A stretch of DNA of 64,000 nucleotides, taken from contig JAZBRI010000011.1 of assembly GCA_036874045.1 (NCBI GenBank), forward strand, positions 1,922,001-1,986,000, given 5' to 3'. Origin of the DNA: Cymodocea nodosa (lineage: Eukaryota > Streptophyta > Magnoliopsida > Alismatales > Cymodoceaceae). The position numbers and the translations under genes were made by a program. The notes under the pieces were generated by a model. It saw only the letters and a list, made by a program, of their open reading frames with translations. It was not told where the DNA came from and made no database searches. This document shows, one piece after another, positions 1 to 11,267 of the stretch; the first letter of the stretch is position 1, and each line of letters begins with the position of its first letter.

Positions 1-210
1 AGAAATCAGTGTCTTGTGTGGAACCTAGGCTCCTATGCCTTTGGTGGCTCACAAGCAAGCTAGTTGGTTTCCCAGAATAGATACCAACAAACTAGATCGA
101 TATTTTGTTTTTTTCTTTTATAAAATAAAAATGAAAACTAAAATTCTTCTCTCTTTTTTTCTAAAAATAAATGCAGAATACACACAACATTAAACACACA
201 AAATCACAGC

Positions 211-1347
211 TTAAGAACATGATTGAAAAGTAGAAACAAATGGAATAAACGTGTTAGTCCAAACAAACTTTTTAGGCATAATTCTTCTTGCTATTAATTC
301 TGTTTTAATGTAGTTCTTGTTTCTTCTTAATTTGTAAACGTGTAATATATTATAAATTCCAAATACAAGTGTATTACCATTAATGATATGAAATGCAGAA
401 AGGGATCCTTTTCGGTTCCAAGGTAATGTAGCAGTTTCTATTTGTACATCTATTTCAATATATTCCTCTTCCCACTTCCATTCATTTATGTCTTTCATAG
501 TCTATATTTGAAATTTCATCAATTCATCCCACCATCTTATCAGACATAAAGTAGGATCATCATATTCATTATACCACATCCCTATTTGAATTTTATCAAA
601 TTCTGCAGATGGTGGTTTAGCTATTTCTCTTAATATAGGTAAAATTTCTATATATTCATCATAACTGTTTATGCTTACTATGTATAACTCAGATCCAAAT
701 GCTATTGATATATCTGTGACTAGATATACATATCCATCAAGTATAACATGCATGCTATTAATTAATGATTTCTATCCTAGATATATCATAATATTTTCAG
801 TCCAAGATCTATTTAGAAAATTATACACACTTAAGCGTAAATCTTCATCCCAATTTCCTATAGGTCTCTAATAATATAATTTTTCAAGAATGGTAGAATT
901 TTTATCAGAAAATATTAAAGTCGACCCACAATTTACAGTTGGTACTTCATATCTATTAGGTCTTCCTATATTCCATTCTTCTCTTATTATAGAATTTCTT
1001 ATCAAAATATCAAGTAATAGACTTGCATACCTTGGTCTGGTTCTGTATATAATTAATCCTTCATCCATCCCCATAACATGATCTATTCCTTCTAATGTAT
1101 TGGGTGGAATTCCAATAGTTTCTTCCATATTCAGATATTCATGGCTAATTGAACTACGATTAAATGACCTCCATATGAATCCATCTCTCATCTTAGTCAT
1201 TTTTGCAGCTTGTAGTCCTTGAAAATATTTTTCTTCAATATAGTCTTTAATTTCCTTTGATACACAACACAGTCTACACAAATCTTTAGTTGATAAATTA
1301 CTCAATACTTCCCTTAGTGTATCCAACGGTAATTGCATCAATTCCAT
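211..1347 (-). pseudogene. F-box protein ORF carried by element A (nonsense-mutated)
   Basis: About 378 codons starting at the ATG for MELMQLPLDTLREVL. The N-terminal ~45 residues are an F-box (LPLDxLREVLSNLS, then CRLCCVSKEIK), which in host proteins binds SKP1 of an SCF ubiquitin ligase. The rest resembles a plant F-box-associated beta-propeller: an ILIRNxI motif, DPTLCLIRWWDEL, and a Trp-rich NEWKWEEEY stretch. Three in-frame stops interrupt it; compared with copies B and C they replace TGG (YYWRP), CAG (LGQKS) and TGG (QIWIM). A longer upstream start (1425) would add 26 residues that do not belong to the F-box. It lies between gag and the 3' end of the element, the env position of other Athila elements. 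The target protein is unknown. Confidence 0.8.
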
Positions 1348-1515
1348 TTGTTGATTCTGTATAACACGAACAAAAATTAACATAACTACTACACACCCTC
1401 GTGGAGTTAGGGCATAACTTAGCAAACTAAGTTCGTTGAGTTAAGGACTAACTCTATGATACTATTAACTATAAATAAACAAATATATACATATAGTTAC
1501 TTCAGTTATACTGCT

Positions 1516-2855
1516 TCATTCAACTATCCTCCTAGAAGAGGTATCAATTTCATTAACAGTTCTATTGACAAGGTTAGGTCTTGCTTGTATTGGCAATCCT
1601 CTAGTAGGTCTAATTTCCATTGATTCCTTTTGTCTAAGCGGTATATTTCTATTCTGATTTTGAATTGTAGCATTTCCAAATACAAAATCTAGATGGTTGT
1701 TTAATTGTTGGATTATCTTTTCTAATTTCTCTATTCTAGATCCTTGTTCTAATAATGCTTCATAACTTATATTCTTCTCATTTACATTTTCTCCTCCTTG
1801 GAAATTGTTGTTTCTCCAAGATAAATTCAGGTGATTTCTCCAATTAGGATTATAAGAATTTCCAAAGTTATCTTTCTAGTTTCTAGCATAAATAATATCT
1901 AAATCATTAATGTTTGCATTCTTTTCTGCTAGCTTTTGATTTAAGGATAACTCTTCTATTTTCTTTGTTAATTCAGTTAATTTCACTTCAAGCATAGTAC
2001 TTGAATCTATTTCATGCATTCCTCTTGGCAATATTCTTTTATCTGCAATAGCTTCAGCCGAGTTTTCCCACTATGTAGTTCTTTTTGCAAAGTTTTAAAT
2101 ATGCCCATACTTCTTCACTACAAAGTTTTAGAAATCCATTTTGACAAGTAGATTCTAATAAAGATTTCGTTGAAACATCTATGCCTTCATGAATTATACC
2201 TATTAATTATGCTTACTCATTGCATGATGTGAACATTGAGTCAGTAAATCTTTAAATCTTTCAAAATATTTCCAGAATGATTCACCCTGTTTCTAGCTAC
2301 ACATTAATATTTCTTTTTTCTTTTTAATCGTTTGATGTGTTGGATAATATTTTTCTAGAAAAATAGAGCAAAATTCAGTCCATGTAGAAATTGAATCAGG
2401 TGACAGAGTATATAACCATCTCTTAGTTGTGTCTTTTAAAGCAAAAGGGATATATCTAAGTTTAATAGCATCTATACTCATGTTCGGCATTTTCATCATT
2501 TGACAAACTTCATTAAATTCTCTAAGGAAATAATAGGCATCCTCTCTTTCTAATCCATGAAATGTGGCAATTGACTAATATAATTAGATTTCAGTTCAAA
2601 CCTATCTCCCTCAAAGTTTGGCAATCGAATAAATGAAGGTTCTTCAACTAATTCAGGATACAGAATTTCTCCTAATGGTTTTTCTACTGGAGCAACCATC
2701 TCCATGTTCTCTTTTAAAGAAAGGTTAGCTACACCCTAAAGAATTTCGTTAAAGTCCAGTTCAGAAAATGTTTCAGTATGCCTCTATGTTGAAAGTTCTT
2801 AAGTAGGTGTTCTTACTAATCGTTTAGTGCTAGAAGAACGAGTGCATGTGCTCAT
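1516..2855 (-). pseudogene. gag: gag (capsid) ORF of element A, downstream of pol
   Basis: Retrotransposon Gag polyprotein of Athila type. Start at ATG (MSTCTRSSS); stop TGA at 1516-1518 after EIDTSS-GRIVE. Visible landmarks are ELKSNYISQLPHF, the capsid core around KLRYIPFALKDTTKRWLYTL and FLEKYYPTHQTIKKKKEI, the C-terminal KNELTKKIEELSLNQ-like helix and NPNWRNHLNLSWRNNNFQGG. No CCHC zinc knuckle is present; the knuckle sits in the pol ORF. Several TAG stops and a frameshift near 2565 break it. It lies 3' of pol and ORFX, the reverse of the usual gag-pol order, and 169 bases upstream of the F-box ATG. Confidence 0.85.
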
Positions 2856-2934
2856 AAATAAATAGTAGAAGATTAATTACATACCAATCTGAAGCTTTCC
2901 ATTCAGTAAATATTTGTTGACGGATGAAGTTGAA

Positions 2935-3084
2935 TCAGCTGCTTCTCCTTCTAGTTCCTCCAACGCTTTTCTCCTTACTTTTAAAAGTGTTGGTAACTCG
3001 TAAATAACATTCTATTTTATATATATAATGCACATCCATAAAGTGAATAAATCTCGTTGCAAGAACGTGTCTTGCAACGTGCAT
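2935..3084 (-). CDS. Small conserved ORF between ORFX and gag (element A)
   Basis: Short ORF from the ATG of MHVARHVLATRFIHFMDVHYIY. The same frame is recognisable in elements B (41266-41451) and C (53006-53212) at the same position upstream of gag, with mostly conservative changes. In A a frameshift ends it early compared with C. The first codons overlap a 9-bp-arm inverted repeat (CGTTGCAAG/CTTGCAACG), so conservation may reflect an RNA structure rather than a peptide. No known domain recognised. Confidence 0.4.
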   Translation of the reverse strand: MHVARHVLATRFIHFMDVHYIYKIECYLRVTNTFKSKEKSVGGTRRRSS

Positions 3085-3797
3085 CGTGGTTCCTATTTTT
3101 ATGGGTACGTGTACCACTACTAATTTCAAATTTTGGTAATCGCTAAGCTAACGAAGTTTCATTTGTGGTTCAAAGAATAACCGTTTTGCTTAATCCACTA
3201 ACTAACCTCGTTGAGTTAAAGATTACTCAACGGAACAAATGTCGGTTACTGTTGCTAACTCCACAGACTAACTTCGTTGAGTTATCTGTAACTCAACGAA
3301 GTGACTTTATATTTTATTACTGACCTCGTGGAGTTACGTTTAACTCAACGAACTTACTTCGTTGAGTTAACACTTAGCAACCTCAAAGTATACTCCTCGT
3401 AAGTACCTCTCTGCTTTTTTTCTCTCTTTCATTCTACTAACTAAAATAAAGTTAAATCTATGTCATTAATGCATCATTATAATCAAAATTCATTTATATC
3501 TGAACATTATATAAATATTTAACTTGCAGGTCATTTTATGTTATGCAGAATTTACATTTTACCTTGCAACATGTAGAAATTTTCAAGCATCTATCCTGTC
3601 ATTCAGCAAATTGTAAATCTGTTAAACATTCATTCATAATATTCCACAATTTATATAACATTCAATTCATTTCATCATTCTAAACACACATGAAAAGTAT
3701 ATCTGAAAATTTATATTCATTCATATGAATCAATTTACATTACAAATACATTAGACATTTTTCATACAATTATATACAAGTAGACGAACAATACAAT
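3085..3797. repeat. ORFX-gag spacer with interrupted palindromes (element A)
   Basis: No gene seen. Around 3180-3400 there are four or more inverted repeats with the GTTGAGTTA/TAACTCAAC core, for example CGTTGAGTTA...TAACTCAACG and CGTGGAGTTA...TAACTCAACG. The rest is AT-rich and aligns with 41450-42178 in B and 53212-53900 in C. Confidence 0.7.
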
Positions 3798-6010
3798 TTA
3801 GTCTCTATTCCTAAGTTCATCTACTTCCTTCTGAAGTTTCTCTAATTGTAGCTCTAATTGATTAAGTCTTTCTACAACTCCTGTAATGCCTCTAGAATGT
3901 ACAACTATCTCTACAGCTACAAATTTCTGTATTCTTTCATTGAAATGGTCCTTGATCCGATCCATTTTGATGCCCATTTAGTGAAATCAATATAATCCAC
4001 CATCAGTAGTGGAATCAAATCTCCATAAAATAATTTCTTCTTTACTGTTCTCAGCTTGGAGATAAAAACTACAAACCAATTTATTGGAATTCTATTTACA
4101 ACTGCATACGTGTCTCATTTGACAAATTGACTCAGTTCTATGTCATGGCCTTGTCGTTGATAGATATTCTTAATCAAAATGTTGGCTATCATATGTGCTT
4201 TACCATTTAAATTCTTCAGTCTATTTAATAATGGCACACTAGGATTGATAGCTAAGCTGTCTTTGATTTCCTATTCTGTCCATTCAACGGTAGTTGTACT
4301 TTCCAAAATTTCCTGTCCTTCATTCTTTAATCCAAAAATGTTATAGAGAAGCTCTAGTGTTATCTGTACATCAGCTTCCTCCACGTTGGAAATTAATTTT
4401 CCTTCTTCTTCTCTCAAATTTGCATAAAAATAGGGTACTAGATTCTCATATACTACATGCCCTCTTTCTTGAGAAATAAAATTCAGTAGACCTTGGAATT
4501 CAAATAATTCTTTGATTTCTTGCATTTCATCCCAATTTACTAGTCTACTATAAATAATATCATAACCCCTAATCTCTTGATATTTGATATAAGCTTCCTG
4601 ACTCTAAAAATGTACTTCATTCAGAATTGTTGCTTCAATCGGGTTAGAAATGTAACTTTGTTGTTCCAGAGGGGTTTGTTCTTGATCTTCCTCTACCGTA
4701 AGCTGAACTTGAACATGTTCTGTAGATTCCTAAATTTTTGCTTTTGCTTTTGTCTGTGGTCGTGAGCCGACATAACTCTCCACTCTATCTTGAGTTGTTT
4801 CATTTAATTCAATGGAATCTGCAAAGTCATTTTTGTCCAAATGGCTTCGTTCAACTTCTTCTTCATTTTCTATTCTTTCTTCTTCCTCTTGACTACCAAT
4901 CTACTCTGTCACTGTTCTTTCTGATTCTGTGGCAGATTGGGATGGAGTCACGGGCAATTCAGTTTCTGCCCTAATTTCTATTTCTTTTTCTTGTACAGGC
5001 TGCAGACTAATTTCAACCTATTTTTCTTCTTCTCTTTGCTCTTGCTGCTCCTGCTCCTACTCCTCCTTAGAATCGGATAGCAGGTTTATAAAAATTGGCT
5101 CCACAGGCCTTGTTGATATTGGTACTTCAGTTTTAATCTCTTTTTGATATTTAGGCACTATCTCTTTTCCTTTCCTTCGTGTGATTAATTGTGCCTAGTC
5201 TTCCTCTTCTTCTTCTAAGATTAAATCTAAAAATAAAAGCTCTGCATGCCTTTGAGCCACAGGTACTGGCTCTTCCTGTTTAATTTTTCTAATAATTGCT
5301 GGTCTCGAAGGACCAGCTTCAGCTTTTCTTGCAGCTAATCTGACAGCAGTTCTAGTAGTAGCTTCTTGATGCTGTTCCACTTTAATTTTATATTGGGCTT
5401 GCAATTTCTCTGCAACCCTCTTTTTGTGTAGTGCATCAAACACTAGATGTGCTTTGGCTACTGCTAAATCTTCTGGTTCTCCTTGGTTTCTTCCAACTTG
5501 AACTAGTGCTTGAAAATCTTTTAACTCTTCTTCAGTCGAAGGCCCCAATATTTCTACTTGTGCCAACGGCTTAAATGGTGAAACTGAAGGTCCTAGTTGC
5601 TGTTCCTCAAGAACAGGTCTTTCAACAGTCGACTCCTCCTGTTCTTCATTTGCTTGTTGCTGCCGCCTTATTGCACCCCTTGCACGACCAACAGTGTGCT
5701 TTTTGAACCACAATCTGGCTTTGCACTGGATTAATTCTGGGGCTACTTCATTGTTCGACCTTATTTTTCTTTCATTGCTTAAAGCAATTTCTGTCGCTAC
5801 TTTTATTTTTGTTTCTACTATTTGAGGTATTTGTATACCCAAATCAACCAAAAATTTCCTCAAGTTGAAGAGTTCTAATTCTACCTTTTGTAGCTCTTTC
5901 TCTCTTGTCGTATTCCGAATCTTCTACCGCGTGTGCCATTCCTCTGACTCTTTTAGAAACTATGTTGTGTCCACTACATCTTCCCAGAACTCAGGTGTCA
6001 TCTTCCTCAT
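3798..6010 (-). pseudogene. ORFX of element A: PF20167-like transposon-associated protein
   Basis: About 735 codons from MRKMTPEFWEDVVD (6010) to the TAA after ELRNRD. The N-terminal third has charged, coiled-coil-like stretches. The middle is Glu/Pro-rich and acidic, with a nuclear-type basic patch near RKGKEI. The C-terminal third carries a region resembling the 'putative plant transposon protein' domain (PF20167): KELFEFQGLLNF, NLVPYFYANL, ITLELLYNIFGLKNEG. Function is unknown; such ORFs accompany Athila-class elements. Stops, many TAG, interrupt it, including several in the first 60 codons and in the middle. It follows pol after a repeat-rich spacer. The domain name is my recognition and needs a profile search. 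Confidence 0.65.
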
Positions 6011-6567
6011 TGTGGAGTTACACAACAACACGGAATCGTTCTGATCTCTACTGTTCTAAATTCTAAATGGTTTGCTAGATAATGCTCCCAAAACCCTAGG
6101 TTTTAGTCTAAATAAGCCTTAAGTTTAGGCAGGTAATTGAGTCATTTCCTGAACCAACTATTGCTCTCTCATCCGTAGTCTTAGCTATAGTACTCTGTTG
6201 AGTTAACTGTAACTCAACGGAATAAGCTCGTTGACTAACTCAAGACTCAACAGAGTAAGTTCGTTGAGTTAAGCGTAACTCAACGGACTTCCCATACAAA
6301 TAGATATAATAATAAAAATACTTAAGATAATAGTTTTTCTATTTTTTTCCCGGTTTAACCGATACTATGTTTCGATCAGACCTAATTTTTTTCTAAAAAT
6401 TAATATAGATATTTTTATGTTTCGGTCATACCGATGGATCTAGTCGGTTGAACCACAACGATTTTTTATATTTTATAATTTTTTTTATTTTATATAAACA
6501 TAAAATAAAAACTGATTTCTTACTAAGTAAAGCTCGAGTAGTCCTCTACTATGACTTCTTCTATAAT
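6011..6567. repeat. pol-ORFX spacer: GTTGAGTTA palindromes and CGGTTTAACCG repeats (A)
   Basis: 6185-6290 has three inverted repeats of the GAGTTA/TAACTC type. 6349-6460 has two to three degenerate units containing CGGTTTAACCG, GATACTATG and TTCGGTCA. The same unit is more abundant in element B (44750-45030). No gene seen. Confidence 0.7.
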
Positions 6568-9500
6568 TCAAAAGGAGCTTTTTAGCATTTTCAAAATAAG
6601 TCTAAGTCTTTGTCCATTTACTTTAAATATATTCTGACTTTTAGGATTTTCAATTTCAATAGCTCCATAAGGATAAATATTACGAACTATGTAAGGTCCT
6701 GCCCATCTAGATCTTAATTTTCCTAGATGGTTATGGAGTCTAGCCATATAAAGATATACTTCTTGTACTATTTCAAAGCTTTTTGGAATAATTTTCCTAT
6801 CATGCCAGAATTTCATTTTCTCTTGTTCTCTTACAGTCTTCGAATAAGCTTCATTTCTAAATTCTTCTAATTCAATTAATTGCATTTTCCTATTTTCAGA
6901 AGCTTGATTTAAATTAGTGTTCAGAGTTTTTAATGCCCAATAAGCTTTATGTTCTATTTCAACTAGTAAATGACAACTTTTTCCATATACTAGCCTAAAA
7001 TGTGACATACCTAAGCTTGTCTTATAAGTAATTCTATAAGCCCAAAGTGCATCTATCAATCTATTAGCCTAATCTGTTCTAGTAGGATTTACTACTTTTT
7101 CTAAGATTAACTTAATTTGTTTGTTAGCACTTTCTACTTGTCCACTTGTTTGCGGATGATATGATGTTGCAATTTTGTGGTTTACTCCATATTTCTTCAT
7201 TAAGGCTTCAAAACATCTATTACAGAAATGAGTTCCTCTATCATTGATAATAGCTTTAGGTATTCCAAATCTAGCAAATATATTGGTTCTTATAAATTAT
7301 ATTACCACTTTGTTGTCATTAGTTTTTGTAAGAATAGCTTCTATCCATTTAGATACATAATCCACCCCCAACAATATGTAATTAAATTGATTAGACATAG
7401 GAAATGGACCCATAAAATCTATTCCCCACACATCAAAGATTTCAACCTCAATAATAGGATTAAGAGGCATCATATTCCTCTTTGATATTCTTCCTATTTG
7501 TTGACATCTTAAATAACTTAAGCAATATTTATGAGCATCTTTGAATAGTGTTGGCTAATAAAATCCACATTGCAGAATTTTTGCAGCAGTTTTCCCTGAA
7601 CCAAAGTGCCCTCCACAAGCTTGGTCATGACAGAAAGACAATATGCTCAGATATTCAGTTTTTGGAACACACCTCCTTAAAACCAGATTAGGACATTTCT
7701 TAAATAAGTATGGGTCTTCCCAATAGTAATATTTTACTCTTGAGAAAAACAATTTCTTATCTTGTCTATTCCAATCCTTAGGTATTAAACCAGTAACTAA
7801 GTAATTAACTATGTCTGCATACCAAGGTATTGTGTTGATGGTCATTAATTGTTCATCAGGAAAATTATCCTTAATTTCAGTATTTGATTTTTCTATTTGT
7901 AATCTTAATAAATGATCTACTACTACATTCTCACGATCTTTTTATCTTTAATTTCTAGATCAAATTCTTGTAATAATAATATCCATCGGATCAATTTAGG
8001 CTTAGTCTCTTTTTTTGCTATTAGGTGTTTTAAAGCTGAATGATCCATGTATACTATTACTTTAGCTCCAATCAAATATGATCTAAACTTTTCTAAGGCA
8101 AACACAACAGCTAATAATTCTTTTTTAGTAGTTGTGTAATTAACTTGAGCATCATTTAAGGTTTTACTTGCATAATGAATCACTCTAGGAGATTTTTCTA
8201 TCTTCTGTCCCAACACTACTCCTACTACAAAATCAGATGCATCACACATTAATTCAAATGGATGGCTCCAATTAGGTGCTTGAATTATAGGAGTTGAAAT
8301 TAAGCTAGTTTTAAGTCTGAAAAATGCTTCCTTGCAATTTTTATCAAAGTTAAATGGAACATGTTTTAATAAATTAGTTAAAGGTCTAGCTATCTTGCTA
8401 AAGTCTTTAATAAATCTTCTATAAAAACCAACATGTCCTAGAAATGATCTAATATCTTTTATTGATTTAGGTTCTACTAGATTAGAAATTACTTCTATTT
8501 TAGCTTTATCTACTTCCAACCCTTTATTAGAAACAACATGCCTTAAGACTATTCCTTGTTTAACCATGAAGTGACATTTTTCCCAATTTAGCACCAAATT
8601 TTTTTCCACACAGCATTTTAATATTAGGTCTAAATTTTTTAAAAAAACTTCATATGAGTTGCCATATACAGTAAAATCATCCATAAATATTTCTAAGAAA
8701 TCTTCAGTCATTCTAGTAAATATGCCCTACATACACCTTTGAAAGGTAGCTGGTGCATTGCATAATCTGAATGACATTCTCTTAAAAGCATAAGTTCCAT
8801 TAGGACAGGTGAAAGTTGTTTTCTCTTGATCCTCTAATGCTACTGGAATTTGATTATAACCTGAATACCCGTCAAGGGAAAAAAAATATTCTTGCCCTGC
8901 TAATCTTTCCAGCATTTGATCTATAAAAGGTAAGGGAAAATGATTTTTCCTAGTCACAGCATTCAATTTTCTATAGTCTATACATACTCTCCAGCTTGAT
9001 TAAATTCTAGTAGGTATCAAGTCTTGACTTTCATTCCTAATAACTGTTAATCCTGATTTCTTGGGAACTACATGGATTGGGCTAACCCACGAGCTATCAG
9101 AAATTAGATAAATTATGTCATTATCTAACCATTTCACTATTTTCTTCCTAACTACTTCTTTAAGGTTTGGATTTAATCTCCTCTCAGGAATTCTAACAGG
9201 TTTAGCATTCTCTTCTAAATATATGTGGTGACAGCATAAAGTTGAACTTAACCCTTTTATATTAGTCATAGTCCATCCTATTGCTTCTTTATAACTTTTC
9301 ACTACATCTTTTAATTTAGCTATTTGATCCTCTTTTAAATCTAAAGCAATAATGATTGGACAGGTTCGTTTCTCTTCCAGAAATATATAGGTTAATTCAG
9401 GAGGTAAAAGTTTTAATTCTAAATGTTGCCCATTAGAAGCTAGAGCTCCTAATTGAACATCATCATTTTCTAAATTAGTTTCTTCCAAATCTCCTTCTAT

Positions 9501-11168
9501 ATTTATGCTTTCACTTTCCTCTAAAGTTTCAGAATTGATTTGCGTATTTAATTCTTCTTGAATCACATCATCTAACATATCTCCTTCATCCTCTAAAAAG
9601 TCTATGGTATGTAAGGACATTTCTAACTCCTCAAACCTTTCTAGTTTGAAAATATTTAATTGAGTATCCTCATTACCATATGCTAACTTCATTACTCCAG
9701 TTTTACAATTTACGACAGCTCCTGATGTTGCTAAAAATGGCCTTCCCAAAATTAAAGATGTATCACTATTTTTATGCTTAATTTGTTGGGAATCTAAAAT
9801 TACAATATCAATAGGATATATAAAGTTTTTGATTTTAATTAAGACATTCTCTATTTTTCCTCTAGGGTATCTTATACTTCTATCAACTAATTGAATAACC
9901 GTACAAGTAGGAGTTAAGCCTTCTAATCCTAAGGATGCAAATATATCACTTGGCATAACATTTATACCTGCACCTAAGTCTATTAAGGTTCTTTCTAGAA
10001 TGGTATTTCCTATGGTGCATGATATAATAGGGATTCCAAGATCAGATAACTTTTTAGGAATTTGTGGTAGAAATAGGGAACTACTTTGCTCAAGTAAAAA
10101 GGCATTTCTAAGAACTTTTCGCTCTCTTTTCTTAGTACACCAATCCTTCAAAAATTTAGCATAAGGAGGCATTTTCTGCAATAGATCTAACAAAGGAATG
10201 TTAACTTGTACTTTTTCAAAAATTTCTTTAATTTTTTCTTGTTTTTCAGTTATTGTTTGTTGTAATCTTTCAGGATAAGGTGCTAAAGATTGTGATTTAA
10301 AAGATTCTTTTTCTTTTAGTTGATTTGTTTGATCATTTTTAACCTCATTAGCAGATTCAGATTGTTCTTCAATGATTTCTAGATTTTCAACTATTACATT
10401 TTCGTTAACATTTTGATTTTTACTCTTATCCACCTTCATATTATTTTCATTTTGAGTTCTTGATGGTATATCAATTCTAGATCTTAATGTTACACATACA
10501 TCTTCTAGATTTTCGTTACTCTCATGATGTTTTTGTATATCATTTTCGTGATTATGATCTTTAGTTGTTTTTAGTTTTAAAGTGCATTCTTTTAATTCTC
10601 TTGCATTAATATTTTCTATTGGCTGTATATTTTGCAAATTATGTAGATCTATAACATTATAATTTTCATTGTCCTGTTGCATAACTTGTATTTTCATTGT
10701 ATATTCATCCAATGCTTTTAATTTTCTTTCCAGATCATTTAATCTCATTGCATTCAATTTTTGATCATTTTTCATTATGGTTTTTTTAGTTTCGTAAATT
10801 ATATCCATTTTAGGTTCTAAATATGCTTCCTTATAGTTTAATTGGTTGACTTCTTGTTGCTGACACATAAAGTATTCTAGTTTGTCCAAGTTTTGCTCTA
10901 TACTACGCTCTAGTCTGTCATACCTATCCCAAACTTTAGTGTCTCTCAACATATTACACATTCTATATTGACCATCACTTAGGTAAACTATAGGATTCTT
11001 ATACTTGGCTCTATTATACTGAGGATAATTCATTTGTTGTTCATGGGATCTAACCATCTACAAACGTCTCAGTTTCAAACAATCAGAAATGTCGTGTCCT
11101 TCAGAATTGTAGAATTCACATATGCTAACTACAAGTTTCAAAAATCTTTGAGCATAAGCATATGCCAT
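6568..11168 (-). pseudogene. pol: pol ORF of element A: zinc knuckle-protease-RT-RNase H-integrase
   Basis: First ORF after the primer site, starting at MAYAYAQRF only 75 nt from it. Order on the minus strand: a nucleocapsid knuckle relic (CEFYNSEGHDISDC; first pair altered from the CEFC in copy B), a long Asn/Glu-rich linker, aspartic protease (LIDLGAGINVMP near 9980), RT (VSPIHVVPKKSG; FMDD at 8673-8684), RNase H ([13 protein letters not shown]), integrase HHCC (CGGHFGSGKT) and the DDE core, then a C-terminal GPYIVRNIYPYGAIEIENP module. Protease DLGA is typical of Athila. Stops include TAG for CAG at 8729-8731 and TAG for TGG near 7069. It ends at a TGA 15 codons short of B and C. No gag capsid precedes it. 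Confidence 0.9.
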
Positions 11169-11242
11169 ATTCTCAATTACAGAAGAAAACACACAACTCT
11201 AGCTATTAAAATGAAATAGCTCTAACAGTTGCTTATATTAAT

Positions 11243-11260
11243 TCCCCAGTAACGGCGCCA
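11243..11260 (-). other. Primer binding site, tRNA-Asp type (element A)
   Basis: Minus strand reads TGGCGCCGTTACTGGGGA, matching the 3' end of plant tRNA-Asp except at two positions relative to the copy in element B (TGGCGCCGTTGCCGGGGA). It lies 7 bp inside the LTR end. tRNA-Asp priming is usual for Athila elements. Confidence 0.85.
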
Positions 11261-11267
11261 TAAAACT

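Noticed and set aside
5043-5147. Plus-strand Cys/Ser-rich ORF (SCTGCRLISTYFSSSLCSCCSC) as a cysteine-rich peptide
   Set aside because: It is the antisense reading of the Glu-rich middle of ORFX.
9975-9995. Protease active site DLGA instead of D(S/T)GA in all Athila-like copies
   Set aside because: DLGA is normal for Athila-lineage proteases, so this is not a defect.
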